Positions 33,413 to 46,504 of a stretch of DNA of 64,000 nucleotides are shown here, piece after piece; position 1 is the first letter of the stretch; each line of letters opens with the position of its first letter. The DNA is from Aphanomyces cochlioides (taxonomy: Eukaryota; Oomycota; Saprolegniomycetes; Saprolegniales; Verrucalvaceae), in NCBI GenBank assembly GCA_019828595.1, contig JAHQRK010000003.1:2418001-2482000 (forward strand), read 5' to 3'. Position numbers and translations under genes: made by a program. The notes under the pieces were generated by a model. It was not told where the DNA came from and searched no databases. It was given only the letters and a program-made list of their open reading frames with translations.

Positions 33413-36400
33413 ATGGAGTCAGATGGCAGTGTTTTGGAAAAGCTGCTTGAAGAGATATGCTACCGTCCCTCGTCAGCAACAATTCGAGCGCATATGGTAA
33501 CCAATCTTTCTGTACATTCACGTCACTCAATTGAATAGTCTTCGTGCGAAGAGAGTTTTAAGGCGGCACCACAATTAAAGAAAACAGCCAACCAAGTATT
33601 GAATTCTATCTTCCGCTGTAAGCAAAAATCAAGCGCTAAACACTTGCTGGACTTGTTGGATTTGTTTTTGTTGGCCGATGAGGGTTTTTATGAAGCTTTC
33701 ACTGAACGATTAATTGCACGATCTAAATCAATCGCACTATCTTTTGACTCAGCCCGAATTTTGGGAGTCCAAATGACGTGTACTGCTCTCCGATTCAAGT
33801 GCGACCCGAATTCTACTTTGGCAAAGGGTTTACTCGAAGCTTTGTGCACTTTATTGGAAATGGTCTCAGGCAACAATTTCAGACTTGAAAACGCTGGGGT
33901 AAAGTATGTTGTGGACATTTGTAAACAATCTGCGAGTACATTCGAAAAGTTATTCGAGATGATTTGTGCTACACCCAATACTGCCAACATTGAAGTGGGT
34001 TCTACAAAGTTTCGAGCTACGAAAATTTTGATGGAGGTACACTTTGGACGAATGATATGTATGGACGTTATGAACTGTTTAGAACTTTGTTGGCCTGCTC
34101 GAGCCCAACAACCGCCTACGACTTCTCTCAATCTTCACGTTTTGGGCCTTCGAGTCAAAGTATCGCCCACACGCATCTGAATTAAAGTCATTTGATGACT
34201 TCTTGAATACTGTTTCCAGTGAAGAATTCGCTGCTGTTGTTGAGCCTGTAATGTCTCGAATGCTTAAAAAGTCCCCAGACTCATTGCTGGAAGCCACAAC
34301 TCTGATGACCTCAGCATTGCGGTTTGATTTTGACCGGTAAGCTCTCTTGACTGACAGACATTCCTTGAATATTAATTTTAGATACATCGATAACGTCTTC
34401 ATTCCAATCTTTACTTTGAAGATCCGTTCTCAAAAAGACGACGTTCGTGATAACTGTGTTGGACTGATCGAAGCAGTTATATCTCGATGCGGAGATCTCC
34501 GCCCTGCTCAAACCATTCTGGTCGAACTTCTCAACGTGTTGGAAGGAAAACATGGCATTCTTGCGCAGTCTTATCAACGGGAAGCTGTGTTTCTGAGTTT
34601 ATACAACATTTCTAAGCACCTTGACTCGCTTGATTCATCTGCAGCGATTGAATTAGCCAATTTATGTATTCCAAGGCTTATCAAGGTTGCAAATAAGGAG
34701 GCGAATGAAACGGCAAGATCTCTAGGCGTTTTAACTGTCAGCAAGTGGTTGCTACCCCTGAAATCAGCGACAATTCCTGACGAAGTTGGAGCAATATTCC
34801 TGTCTGGACTTCAAAACAAGAGTGAATCCACTGTTGTCGCCTATTCTCGTGCTATTCTGAGTGTGTGCGATACATTGAGTGAATATTTGAAAATGGATTC
34901 GAAAATCATCTCAGAGTTAGTTCGACTCGTCCAAGTATCGAACAAAAAGCCGAATATATTACACTTAGATGGATTAATATCTATTTGTGCCCTTGCAATT
35001 CTTTGGTCAAAACATAAAGAGATCTCTCAAGTACTCGATATTGAAATGTTATTCACTGACGAAAGTTTCTTTTTTTCAACCTCAGTGGGGTTGCTGCTGC
35101 AATCGACCTCAGGGGCCAGTAGTTTAATTGAAACTATTGAAGTGACGACGCTGAAAAGTGTTTCGAGTGTGATTTGCTGTCTTTTAAGCCAGGTACGTAT
35201 TCTCTTGTAATGGAGTAACTTACTTCATGTTTAGAGCGAGCCCCCTCGTAGCCTGCATTTGTACAACATTTTGGTTGCCCTGCTTAATCACCAAAATTTG
35301 ACTATTCGATCGAGTTGTCTGGCTGAAGTGAAAATGCTAGTTTCCGAGAACAAAAGACACAGCATTGCTCTTATTGACGCCATGTCAGATGGCCTTTCAC
35401 GTATTAAAACCAAAGCAATTGCTACTGACGACAACTCTTGCGACAAGAACCAAGTTACTTCTATATCTGGAATACTTCGGAAAAATTTGCGAACAATCCT
35501 TCCAGAGACCATATACGAGGAAGATCTCGTGGTGCAAATATTTCCTAGGGCTTTACTCTTAGCCCACCATCCTTTGGTTGTACAAGGAAGTCGAAAGGAC
35601 AATTTCTGCCGGGAATGGGACAATATTAAAGGACGTTTTGTTGAAAGCGTGGATGAAGAACTAACTTTGCACGACGCAGTCGACGATCTGTTCGCTTTTA
35701 TTCCTGGTTTGAAAGATTCTACAAATTCTTTGGTGTCGTCATATTTACTATCAACCGAAGCTCAACATCGAACTTCTGCGCATCGTGTTATTGTCACCCT
35801 ACTGGATTTTGCCGGAAGTGGATCTGGTGAAAGTTTAGTTCATGAAGGTATTCTGAGAAATTTTGTTGCGACCCGCCTTTCAGACGAAAATGTCACGGAA
35901 ATATCTCGTCAAGATGTCGAAATATATAACACCCCGGAGGGCACGCTTTACGAAGTTGTTAAAATCAAAGATGAAAAACCTTCTGTTCGCTCTAGAGGTA
36001 CTGAAGATGAGAAATGGGAGCAGCAAGTTCGTGAAGAAATTGAACGAAAGCGGCTATTGAAAGGAAAATCAGAGGAGAAGAAGAAACTAACGAAAGAAGA
36101 GCATGAACTACTATCCAAACAGAGCTTAATTCGACAACGGTTGGCGAGTGCAAAAACAACTGTCATTCATGTCGAAAGACTCCTATTTTTCCTCTCTGCA
36201 ACATCACCACAAGAATTCCAACCGTCTATACCGCATCTTCTAAGCCCATGCCTGAAGCTTCTGGAGAATCCCTTTTTCAGTGAAGATGCCCTTGTACTTA
36301 TTCGACATCTCTGCCGAAGTGTCATGCCAGCTTCCCTGAGAACTAACTCAAACCAACTTGCATATTTGTTGAAGACGTCACATTTAGCAAGTTGTCATGA

Positions 36401-39400
36401 CAATGTTGATGACATCAAAGCATATGCGGAGATTTTTGAACATTTATTCTCAGTGTTGGTTGAGACCGTCTTTGGATACGTTCTATCATCGGAGGACGAA
36501 TTTGATTTGAACGAGGAGTATGTGTTATTAACCCCTCCCACCTTCCATCTTGTTTACCCTATCATTAAGATTGTCATGGAGAAAACATTACTCTTCAGAC
36601 GTTTTGTTGTACCTTTATTCTCTGCACATGCTAAAATGATTAAAGAAGAGGAAGAAATGGAGGTAGGTGACATGGCTGCGCAGCGCATGCTACGGGCTTC
36701 CATGATCAACTTAACTTTGTCGTGGCTATCGCATGACGAAAAAGTTGGTTCAATTACGCCCGATTTAATTTTAGCCCAGCTATGTGCTGGACCACCGTTG
36801 TCCCCCGATGAGTGGAATCCTATCCTCGGAGATAATGGATTACTCTCAGCCAAATCTAGCTCGCGTCTTGCTTGCCTCAAAGCAATCTTGAACATAGACG
36901 AAGAAAGTCTAAATGTTGACATTGATTCGCTAATTACATGCTATCTCTTCTTATCCAAATTTGACAAAGAAGAACAAAACAAGACTGTGGCTGCAGATAT
37001 TTGGAGTCGATATTCTTTGACTCTCCCAGAAGATTACATTGAATATTTGTTGCCATTGCTTGGCCATCAAAATGCTAATATTCGAGAGGCTTCTGGTGCT
37101 GCTTTGGCAAATGCAATGACTCTATACGGAAACTCGATACCTGCAGTCTTGTCCAGGGTCCGATCACTTTTTGTCGTGAAAGAATCCAAAGACAGCTCTC
37201 TCGACGAGGTTGATGCATTTGGTATACCCAGTATTCGACGTAACAATAAATTGGAAGAAGAAGGACTTGAAGCACAATTAACTCGAATTGGTGTTGGCAT
37301 TTGCCTAGGATATTGCGCATCTGAAGGTGTTTTATCCCACGAATATGTATTAGATACTCTGAAGTTTATTATTGAGCAAGGATTGGGCGATTCTAATCCA
37401 GATGTCCGTCAGCACATGAGAAAGGCTGGCATTCAAATTATTGAACGTAACGGCGCAGTGTACACATCGGAACTCCTAGCAATTTTGGAAACTCCTTTTG
37501 AATCAACTGGTTTATCCCCACAAGAGATTGCCTCACATGATCATCAAAAGGAAAGCGTGGTTGTTTTACTCGGATCACTTGCTAAGCATATGGATAAATC
37601 GGATCCAAAAGTTATTGCTATTATTCAACGTTTGATGGACAGCCTATCAATCCCTTCAGAATCAGTCCAACGTGCTATTGCCATATGTCTCTCGCCTTTA
37701 ATCCCGGCTGTCAAGGAACGCAGTGCAGTCATTTTGGATGAATTATTGGAGAAAGCAACACAAGGCGGAACTTATGGCGACCGCATGGGTGCTGCATTCG
37801 GTATTTCTGCAGTTGTGAAAGGACTAGGTATCGCAGCTTTAAAGCAGCATGCAATTATTCCTCGTTTGGAGGAAGCAATGAAAAATTCGAACCCAAACTC
37901 TCGTCAAGGTGCATTAATTGTTATCGAGTGCTTATGTGAACGTCTTGGATTTCTCTTCGAACCTTATGTTATTGTAATTCTTCCTATTCTTTTGAAATCA
38001 TTTGCTGACACAAATCCTCAAGTACGTGAAGCAGCAAGTCTTACGTCGAAAGGTATTATGCGACACCTTTCTGCGCATGGAGTAAAGTTAGTATTGCCAT
38101 CGATTTTACGAGCTGTTGACGATTCGGCTTGGCGAACAAAGCATGCAGCTATTCAATTATTAGGTGCGATGGCCTCTTGTGCGCCTAAACAACTTGGTTC
38201 ATGCCTACCTCAAATCATTCCGAAATTGACGGAGTCTTTTTCTGACTCACATCCAAGAGTGAAAGAAGCAGGACACACAGCCATGAATGACATTGCTCAA
38301 GTAATTCGAAATCCTGAGATCTCTTCTATCTCATCTGTATTACTGGCTGGCTTACAAGATCCAAATCGCAAAACTAATGAAGCACTCCAAGCATTGCAAT
38401 CGATGGTTTTCGTCCACTCAATCGACGCTCCATCCATGGCCCTTATTATGCCTATTCTGCAACGAGGTTTGACAGATCGCTTGTCCGAAACAAAGAAAAA
38501 GGCAGCTTTGATTGTTGGCAACATGTGCTCAATGGTAAACGATGCGAAAGACTTAGTTCCATACTTAGACTCCATTGCCCCTTGTCTCCAAATTCAGCTA
38601 TTAGATCCAATTCCAGAAGTGAGAACTATAGCATCTAAAGCCTTGGGCATGCTTGTCAAAGGTTTGGGCCAGAGTCATTTCCCCAGCTTGGTGCAGTCGC
38701 TGTTGAGTGCAATGAAGTCTGATGGCTCATCAGTTGAAAGATCTGGATCCGCCCAAGGTTTGTGTGAAGTTTTGGTGGCACTTGGATTAGACCCACTCGA
38801 TACATATTTGCGGGAAGAAATTTTCCCTCTAGCACGGCACCCTAAGGCTTCTGTTCGTGAGGGTCTTTTGTGGGTAATTGCCTTCTTACCCCCAGCTCTT
38901 GGCAAAACTTTTGCGAAATACCTGAACAAAGCATTACCAATGGTTGTCGCCGGTTTATCTGATGAGTCTGAAGGTGTTCGCGAGGTTGCTATGCATGCTG
39001 GATCAATTGTTGTGAATGCTCATGCCTTGTCACACACGAAAGACATCCTTCCAGCATTTGAAGCTGGCATTTTTGATGACAACTGGCGAATTCGCCAGAG
39101 TTCTATTTCTCTTCTGGGCGACCTCTTGTATCGTGTGAGCGGCTCCAGTGGAAAGGTGGTTTACGTTGAAAATAATGACAGCGATGATGACGACGACAGT
39201 ATTGGTAATGCTGCTGGAGAAAGAGCAATGCTAAAGATACTTGGCAAATCACGCCGAGACCTCGTACTGTCCTCTTTGTACATGGCTCGCTCGGATACAT
39301 CTGCGATTGTGAGGCAAAGTGCTCTTCAAGTATGGAAGAGTGTCGTCTCAAACACCCCGAAAACGTTAAAGACGATTTTGGAAACATTGATGAATTCAAT

Positions 39401-41603
39401 TGTTCAGTCTCTAGCTGGAGACAATCCAGAGAAGCAAGCTGTTGCAGGACGAACCCTGGGGGATATCGTCAGTAAACTTGGCGAACGTGTAATGCCAGAA
39501 GTGGTGCCGATTTTGCGCTCAGGCTTATCACCACACAATCCTGAAGGCATGCGGCAAGGCGTTTGCCTTGGTTTAGCTGAAGTAATTGGCTGCTCGCCCA
39601 AAAAGCAACTGGAAGATTTCGTTGAAACTCTTGTTGATGCTTTGGAAGAAGCCCTTTGTGACGAAAATATCGTAGTCAGAGCTGCTGCTGGGCAAGCCTT
39701 CGACGTATTTCATAAGAGTATGGGATACCGTTCGATCGATGAAGTCATCCCGCGCCTTCTTAAGCGAATTCAGTCGTCAAATGACGATATACAACTGAAG
39801 GCGTTACTAGGGCTACAAGAAATGTTGACAGTAAAATCACGAGAAGTTCTTCCGTATCTAATTCCGCGTCTCTTGACTACTCCTCTGACGCATGCTCACG
39901 TCCAAGCAATCGCTCGAATTGCAGCCGTCAGTGGATCTGTTATTCATTACCATATTGACCGCATTATGAGCGTACTCTTTGCAGAATACGTCAACTTTCA
40001 CGAAAACCTGGATATGGCTCAAGCTATCAAAGAATCTCTGAAAGCATTGGCTCTTGGTGTGGAAGACGCAGGCGTTCAATGGTTGTCATCAGAAATGTGC
40101 AAGTATTGTGAAAGTGACACTGTACAAATGCGTTATCTGGCTTGCTGGCTTGTCTCAACATTTTGCGAATCTACAACAACCAATTACAATGAGCAAGTAC
40201 CTATTTTTATCAAATACATTCTACAACGATTTAACGATTCTGACCCTGCTGTCGTGCAAGCTGCGTCAGATAGTTTCAATAGTTTAAATGCAACAATCCG
40301 ACCCGAAGAGCTGTCGAAGCATATTGATTTTATGAGAAACAACTTGAATGCTCTTGTAAGTGACGCAAGACATCGAAAGGGAGGAGTGGGATCTGGAGAA
40401 TTTTTATTGCCAGCACTGTGCATCCCAAAAGGCCTAGACCCCTTTTTACCGTCTTATCTCCATGCATTGATGAATGGAACCCCCGAGACCCGTCAAAGTG
40501 CCGCAGCTGGCCTCGGCGAACTAGTGCTCCTGGCCAATACAACTTGTTTGAAGTCTGTGCTTATTAAACTCACTGGTCCTCTCATTCGCATAGCAGGTGA
40601 TCGGTTCCCATCCCATGTAAAATCAGCAATTCTTTCGACACTGGAAATTTTGCTGAACAAAGGAGGAGCTGCTCTTAAGCCTTTTTTGCCTCAGCTGCAG
40701 ACTACATTTGTTAAGGCCCTCAATGACCCTAGCGGCGAAGTCCGTAGTCACGGAGGCTCAGCGTTGACGCAATTAGTTAAGTTGTCCCAACGAGTTGATC
40801 CTCTTGTGTCAGAACTATCTGACAGGCTCGTAACATCCAATGGTGGAGTAAAGGAAGCTTGCTTGAGCTCAATTGTCTCCATCCTTAACTCTGTTGGTGG
40901 CAAAGTCTCGCAGCCCGTTCTGCTTTCCCTGCTAAGTATTCTTCAAGATTCATTGGATTCCGAGGAAGATGTATTGAGAACTCAAGCATGTATTTGTACA
41001 GGCCTCATCTTCGGTTTATTGGAAAACGGAGAAGGCCAATTTTTGGATACTATAGGTTGCGTTGATGCTTCCTCTGTCTGGACTCGACGACACAGCAGCG
41101 CTTTGATATGTGAGCATGCCTTGGTTTTGAAATGCGATTGGGTTGATAATTGCATTCCCAGAATTGTGGATCTTTTGTCTCGCCTATCTGGAGATGAAAA
41201 ACCCGTTGTTCGAACGACTTCACTTCAAGCAATGGTTTCGACGATTCAGCGCAGTTCCACATCGATATCGAATTTTGTCTCCCCAGTCGCTAAATGCCTT
41301 GGAGATAGCCAAAAAGATGTGAATCGAGCTGCCCTTCGAGTTGTTAAGAAGATGGCTAAACAAAAACCAACAATCACGCGCACTTGCCTTCATGAACTTG
41401 TACCTCTGACATTTCAACACATCAAGAGCACAAACATTAGTGTTAAATTTGCTGCTGAGCGCGCATTGCTGTATCTCCTCGAGATTCATACCAGACCTGA
41501 TACTCTGATCGAGTATTCCAACTCGTCAGACCAAGGGAAATTGCTCACTGAATATTCCCGTCGCGTATTGTCCAAACTCAAAGCCGAAGGTGACAGTGAT
41601 TAA
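33413..41603 (+). CDS. GCN1: GCN1, activator of the eIF2-alpha kinase GCN2
   Basis: Exons 33413-33496, 33539-34036, 34083-34336, 34382-35192 and 35235-41603, with introns of 42, 46, 45 and 42 nt, give 2,671 residues, essentially the length of human and yeast GCN1. The protein is built of HEAT repeats throughout. Diagnostic stretches include LLWVIAFLPPALGKTF and, around residue 1,830, DDNWRIRQSSISLLGDLL, in the region that binds the GCN2 RWD domain. A charged helix-rich insert lies near residues 800-840 (EEIERKRLLKGKSEEKKKL), where it is also found in other GCN1 proteins. An acidic run, NDSDDDDDS, follows the DNWRIRQ motif. GCN1 sits on collided ribosomes and relays uncharged-tRNA stress to GCN2. 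The start was chosen as the first ATG in frame with exon 1. The gene is uninterrupted and probably functional. Confidence 0.96.
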
Positions 41604-41793
41604 AGAATCTGTAAGACATCTATGTGATGAAGATGACTTCACTTTTCGCTCACGGATCAGATAAAATATAAAATTTCTTCGAAATAGAACGCATTATTCG
41701 AAGGCTCGCTCGACACAATTTTCTCAGATTATATAGTGTACTTACTATCTCTACGCACAGGTCCACCCCACCTTACAATAATTCATCAGATCT

Positions 41794-43500
41794 CTAAAAA
41801 GCTGACTGATCGTGTTCAGAGTCGTAGTGTTCGTCAACTTGATCGGCAATAATTCTGGCGACGACAGCGTTCCCAGTAACGTCTATCGCTGTCGTGAGGC
41901 GATTGACCAACCAATTAATAGACGTCAATACGAGGACATCAGCAGGAAATTTGTCTGGTTGCTGCAAAGTTGACCAAATACTGAAGAGCGTCAGAGGTGC
42001 ACTGTTTGGCAGGGGAAGAGTGACGACTGAGGCGACAATGCTCAAAAAGACAAGTGCTACGCAATGCCCCGCATCGAGGTTTTCATCATTCTTCATACTC
42101 AACAAAAACACAAATGCCAACGGTAAATACATAGCAGTTCCATCCTTGTTCAATGCAGCCCCCAGAGTGACGACAAAACGATTGAGTGCACCACTCACTT
42201 CTCGAGTCGATTCGATACATCTTATTGTGATTGGAATTGTGGCCGCCGACGATGAGCAACCGAAGGCAAAAATTTGGGCAGGGACCATGGCCATCAAATA
42301 CTTGTAAGGATTTGATTTGGTAGTAATATAAAACAATGCGGGTAGCATTGCTCCAGAGTATATCGCAACAGATAACAAGTACGCAAGAATGAAGAAAAAT
42401 GCTTGTCGAACGAACGTAATGGAGACAACAGGTTCACCACTTGCAGCAGCGCCAACAATCATGAAACAAACACCAATAGGCGAGAGGTGGAGTAACCAAC
42501 GCATGATAATCTCACACATACTGTTGAATTGGCGCAAAGTAGACAACATCAAGGCCGAACCAAGGGAATGTTGCTGATAGCTCTTGTTCACTGCGGCACC
42601 AAACAATATTGCAAACATTGCAACACTGAAAATGTTCTTCGACAGCAAAGATGTCACTATGTTCTCTGGCACACCTGTAGTGATCAGTTGAATGACAGCT
42701 TGAACGTACGCAACTTGGGGGATTGGGTGTGGGTCGACGTACTGTACGAAGGCATTATTGCGATCTTTTACAATGAAATCAATGGAATCATCATCTTGAG
42801 GATCTGTTTCCTTACACGAAAGAGTTCCATCGTCCGCCATTGACATGAAACCAGAATTCTTATATCCACAGGTCAGTACAATAGAAGTTGGAGGCGCTGT
42901 TGGCTTCACATTGACGGGACCCACAAATTGATTTCGGAAAGCAAGCGCCATTGCCAAAGCAGTGCAAACAGCCAGTAGTTTCGTAATGAAAAAGTAACCA
43001 AAAACACGAACAGAAATTCGCGCTCCTTTTCCTCCAGATAAAATGTCACCAATGCATACTGCTATCGACGTCAGAACATAAGGGATCACGATGCAGAAAA
43101 CACATCGCAAATACAAGACACCAATCAAGGAGATCCACTTCGCAGCATTTTGATCAATGTGGTTGTCAGGTGAAAGTTTCGTCCAGTTCACTAAAATCGC
43201 TGCAATGGCAATACCCAAAAGTGCTCCAAGAACGAGCATTTTCTGCTGGCGTTGCAGAGGGTTTGGTCCTGGTTTACTTCGGGGCGTTGCATAAAGTTCA
43301 AAGGACTTGGGTTTCATCAAGGATGGCTTTTGCAAGTGGTGTTGCGGGAATGCTTCTCTAGCTTCATCATATGCTTCGACTTTCTTGTTCGTTTTGTTTT
43401 CATTTGGCAGCTCAGTGTAGGCTGTCTGTATATTCTGTCCAGGGGATTCAGTGGAGAAGTCGCCGCTGAACAACACGATCTTTGGACGAGACGAGTTCAT
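41794..43500 (-). CDS. SLC1-family amino-acid/dicarboxylate transporter
   Basis: A single-exon protein of 568 residues from an ATG at 43500. A cytosolic N-terminus of about 95 residues is followed by the eight-helix plus two-hairpin fold of glutamate transporters. A polar extracellular insert of about 75 residues (CGYKNSGFMS, DPQDDDSID) lies between TM3 and TM4, as in eukaryotic members. Hairpin 1 has FAFGCSSSAATIPITIRC and TM7 has NKDGTAMY in place of NMDGT. Hairpin 2 reads LPLPNSAPLT and TM8 NRLTTAIDVTGN, both departing from the canonical forms at substrate- and sodium-binding positions. It converges with GCN1, 190 bp apart. Transport of acidic amino acids is doubtful; neutral substrates are more likely. 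Confidence 0.93.
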   Translation of the reverse strand: MNSSRPKIVLFSGDFSTESPGQNIQTAYTELPNENKTNKKVEAYDEAREAFPQHHLQKPSLMKPKSFELYATPRSKPGPNPLQRQQKMLVLGALLGIAIAAILVNWTKLSPDNHIDQNAAKWISLIGVLYLRCVFCIVIPYVLTSIAVCIGDILSGGKGARISVRVFGYFFITKLLAVCTALAMALAFRNQFVGPVNVKPTAPPTSIVLTCGYKNSGFMSMADDGTLSCKETDPQDDDSIDFIVKDRNNAFVQYVDPHPIPQVAYVQAVIQLITTGVPENIVTSLLSKNIFSVAMFAILFGAAVNKSYQQHSLGSALMLSTLRQFNSMCEIIMRWLLHLSPIGVCFMIVGAAASGEPVVSITFVRQAFFFILAYLLSVAIYSGAMLPALFYITTKSNPYKYLMAMVPAQIFAFGCSSSAATIPITIRCIESTREVSGALNRFVVTLGAALNKDGTAMYLPLAFVFLLSMKNDENLDAGHCVALVFLSIVASVVTLPLPNSAPLTLFSIWSTLQQPDKFPADVLVLTSINWLVNRLTTAIDVTGNAVVARIIADQVDEHYDSEHDQSAF

Positions 43501-44355
43501 CTGTCAGGCCAAATGTGAAAATGAGCACAACTGGTCAACCTAATCTGTGTTTGTTTCACCCCTACCCACTCTGACCTAGGCCAATAAATATGGATCAATG
43601 CGCTTGTAACGATAGTGAAAGAATTGACAGCCAAGTGTCTCAATGGATGTTTGTAAAGGAATGATATCATTTAGAGCAACCATATCGTCCTCTAGCTCAC
43701 ATGAGAAGGTTTCCAGTCATTCACTTTGAGCAAAAAGGCCATTCCTCGCGGAGCTGGGTCCGCAGACGCAAATGTACTTTCCTGACGCCACATCCACAGT
43801 ATTCGTGACAACGAGGTGAGATATTACGTTATCAAAGTGTATTTGTGCTCGAATTAGTGATGCTAAAGTGAACTCCAAAGCAACAGATTTCATTTCCTCT
43901 TGATATTTGATTCTGCTTGACTACAACCTGAAGATTGATATCTTGTATCGCTCATGTTCGCCTCTTGTTAGCAGTTTCAAATGACCTAGAAGATGAAGAG
44001 ATTGAGGGGTTGAAGACTCCTCATTTTCAGCTTGATTTTCATGAACTCTTTAATCGACAGCGATCTCAATTGTAACAAGATCCCCCTCTATTAATACTGT
44101 GTTTCATTTATCAATTCATACAGTACATGAAATGCCTGGTTTGAGTCTTTCTGATGGAGATACACCGTTCCTCGTCATAATTGTTCAAAACTAAGTGGTC
44201 GGTGAGAACTTGAATGACTACAGCTCAGCTGGGACATTGGTAATTATCGACGACAGTGTGGAAGGACCCACATGGAGCTTGACAGATTGGCGTCATCCGG
44301 ACAGATATTCATACACAAGATGCATTGGGGTGGACATGCTGTTCCATTGAGAATA

Positions 44356-44393
44356 AAGGGTTGGGAAGGAGGGGGAGCTCCTTCCCAACCCTT
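44356..44393. repeat. Perfect 15-bp inverted repeat (hairpin)
   Basis: AAGGGTTGGGAAGGA at 44356-44370 and its exact reverse complement at 44379-44393 enclose an 8-nt G-rich loop. The 43501-44668 stretch around it contains no gene I can support on either strand. Confidence 0.85.
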
Positions 44394-44668
44394 AAGTTGT
44401 ATCAGGCTCGTGTAGGTACACTGTACCTCAAAGTCGTTGTACAGTGTAACAATATTTACCAAATCCTACAAAGCGAATCGCCACAGCATTCTCGAAATCT
44501 TTTTTTTAAGCTGGCGATTTCGGACTGGAGTGGCCCAAGATAAGGGTTTAACGAGCCGAGAGCTTAACATTTCCCTGTGTAAAAGCTGTTTACACGTCGT
44601 GAAGCTGTTTTCTGACGCAACGACACGCTACTTCACCAGCTTGAGAAGAAGAGCTGGCTACATTCTAA

Positions 44669-45043
44669 TGCAAAGATCCAGAGCAGACGGCTGACCCTCA
44701 CATCTGGTATGGCTTCATGGGTTTCGACCATTTTGATGGAGGCACAAAAGATCATGAAGGAATGCCTTGGTTCTTTCGTGGCACTCGTTTCAACGACATG
44801 AAAGCAGCTCAACAACCAGCACATGTTCGCCAGCGTTAGCTATAGAAAATACAGTATCATCCATTCCACCGTTGTCAATGCTCGTTGCCAGCGACACTCA
44901 CAGCAGAACAAGGACATAAGGAGTGGGTTGTCTTGACAAGAGACTTCGTCTTGAAGACAATGGAGAATAAGAAGTTGTTCTCAAAACAAACATCCTGGAG
45001 CTTTAATTTGTACAAAGAGTATCATATCAGCTTTCTGCTTTGA
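44669..45043 (+). pseudogene. Two possible eroded coding segments
   Basis: Two stop-bounded frames without an ATG or splice link read like real protein. At 44669-44839 there are 57 codons including WYGFMGFDHFDGG and MPWFFRGTRFNDMKAA. At 44846-45043 there are 66 codons including KEWVVLTRDFVLKTMENKK, loosely like the W-x-x-L-x-R-x-F pattern of Core-2/I-branching-type glycosyltransferases. They sit between two divergent intact genes and are separated by stops in different frames. I regard them as possible remains of one gene; the family is uncertain. Confidence 0.3.
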
Positions 45044-45303
45044 AGGACACAGCCCACCACACCTTGGTACTTAGAGCAAACCCCATTCTTAATGTTTAAG
45101 AATACCAGCACAAAAGAGGTCCAGACAGCATGCCATTGGTAATTATAGCTGGGAATGCTTTGTGGAAGCAACCAGAGCACACTCAATCGCGATTGTGCTT
45201 CAAGGCCATTGCGATTGGACAGGCTGGCCGTTGCTGCTGCTTTGATTTTGTCCAATGAGTAGCCGCCAGCGTTTCAGATTTTGCAAAGGAAACCACAAGC
45301 ACA

Positions 45304-46504
45304 ATGGGCATCGCGACTTTGGTGACTGTGCTATTGCTGGCTGCGTTTCTCGTTGTTGCTCAAGACAAGAGTCGAGGAGATTCATTTGATTTAGCAGACG
45401 AAGATCATGACGGAGTGTTGCAACGAGGAGAATTTGCGAAGTGGTCAGACAATGTTCGCAAGGCTGTGGATCCATTCTTGTTGCCACCTGTGGACAATGC
45501 GGCACCGCTTCCGCTTGTGCCGAATGAACGCGTCAAGACGGAGAGCAAGGGTGATAACAATGCCCCCATTTACAAACGTCCCAAGAGCCACATGAGCAAA
45601 TTTTGGTCGGGATTCATCAGCGGCATTGTTACGATCTGGGCCACTGAAATTGGTGACAAGACGTTCTTCATTGCGGCGATTTTGTCCATGAAGCATGACC
45701 GCATTATTGTTTTTGCTGGAGCAATCAGTGCGCTCATCGTGATGACGATTCTCTCCGTTGTCCTTGGTGGAGTTGCTGCCCTTCTCTTGCCTCCATGGAT
45801 TAGTCATTACGCTGGTGCTGTTCTGGTAAAGACGACGACAAGAATGTTGAATCATAGGGTGTATCTGTAGTTTATTGTGTTTGGCGTGAAAATGCTTTAC
45901 GACTCGAGAGAAATGAACGCGAGGTACACTTTTGTCAATAGTATGACAAGACTACATTAATTCACACAGCGGCCCATCTGACGAACTGACTGAAGTGGAG
46001 GAAGAACTGGAAGGGAAAAAGACTGCAGAAGACGCTGGGTAAGAATTCGTACTTCCAATTGTTTACTTTTGCTCGTTAGCAATGCTGAGAGCGGAACAGT
46101 TCCTACGACACCTAGTTCTGTTACAGCCGACTCAACGAATGCCATGGTCAACGTGTTCTCTCAAGGATTTGTGCTCACGTTCTTGGCCGAATGGGGTGAT
46201 CGATCTCAAGTAGGCTGTGCCTGCGGTTGTGCAATGTATTTATTTGCATGTTTTTAGATTGCTACCATCACTTTGTCAGCCGCAAACGATGCCATTGGGG
46301 GTATTGTTCGCCTCATTTTCTTGTGATAGCAGTTGTGTAGTGACACTTGGGGCGATTCTGGGCCACTCCATGTGCACCGGCCTGGCCGTTGTTGGAGGAA
46401 AGTTACTTGCATCGCGAATTTCGGAAAAAACCGTCACGATTGTGGGAGGCGTCATGTTCTTGCTGTTTGCAGTACATGCATTTGCCTTCCCTCCACAAGA
46501 ATAA
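45304..46504 (+). CDS. GDT1/TMEM165-family cation transporter with EF-hand
   Basis: Six exons (45304-45825, 45871-45923, 45970-46038, 46080-46209, 46258-46300, 46341-46504) with introns of 45, 46, 41, 48 and 40 nt give 326 residues. Residues 1-20 are a signal peptide. A canonical EF-hand loop, DEDHDGVLQRGE, follows around residues 33-44. Two copies of the UPF0016 module come next, each with the signature E-x-G-D-(K/R)-(S/T): TEIGDKTFF in the first and AEWGDRSQ in the second, followed by LGAILGHSMCTGLAVVGG. GDT1 proteins move Ca2+/Mn2+ (and H+) into the Golgi for glycosylation and ion balance. The acidic linker between the halves (TEVEEELEGKK) is typical. A luminal EF-hand ahead of the transporter is unusual. 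Confidence 0.93.

Noticed and set aside
35288..41489. Many antisense frames inside GCN1
   Set aside because: They are shadows of a long, conserved plus-strand coding exon.
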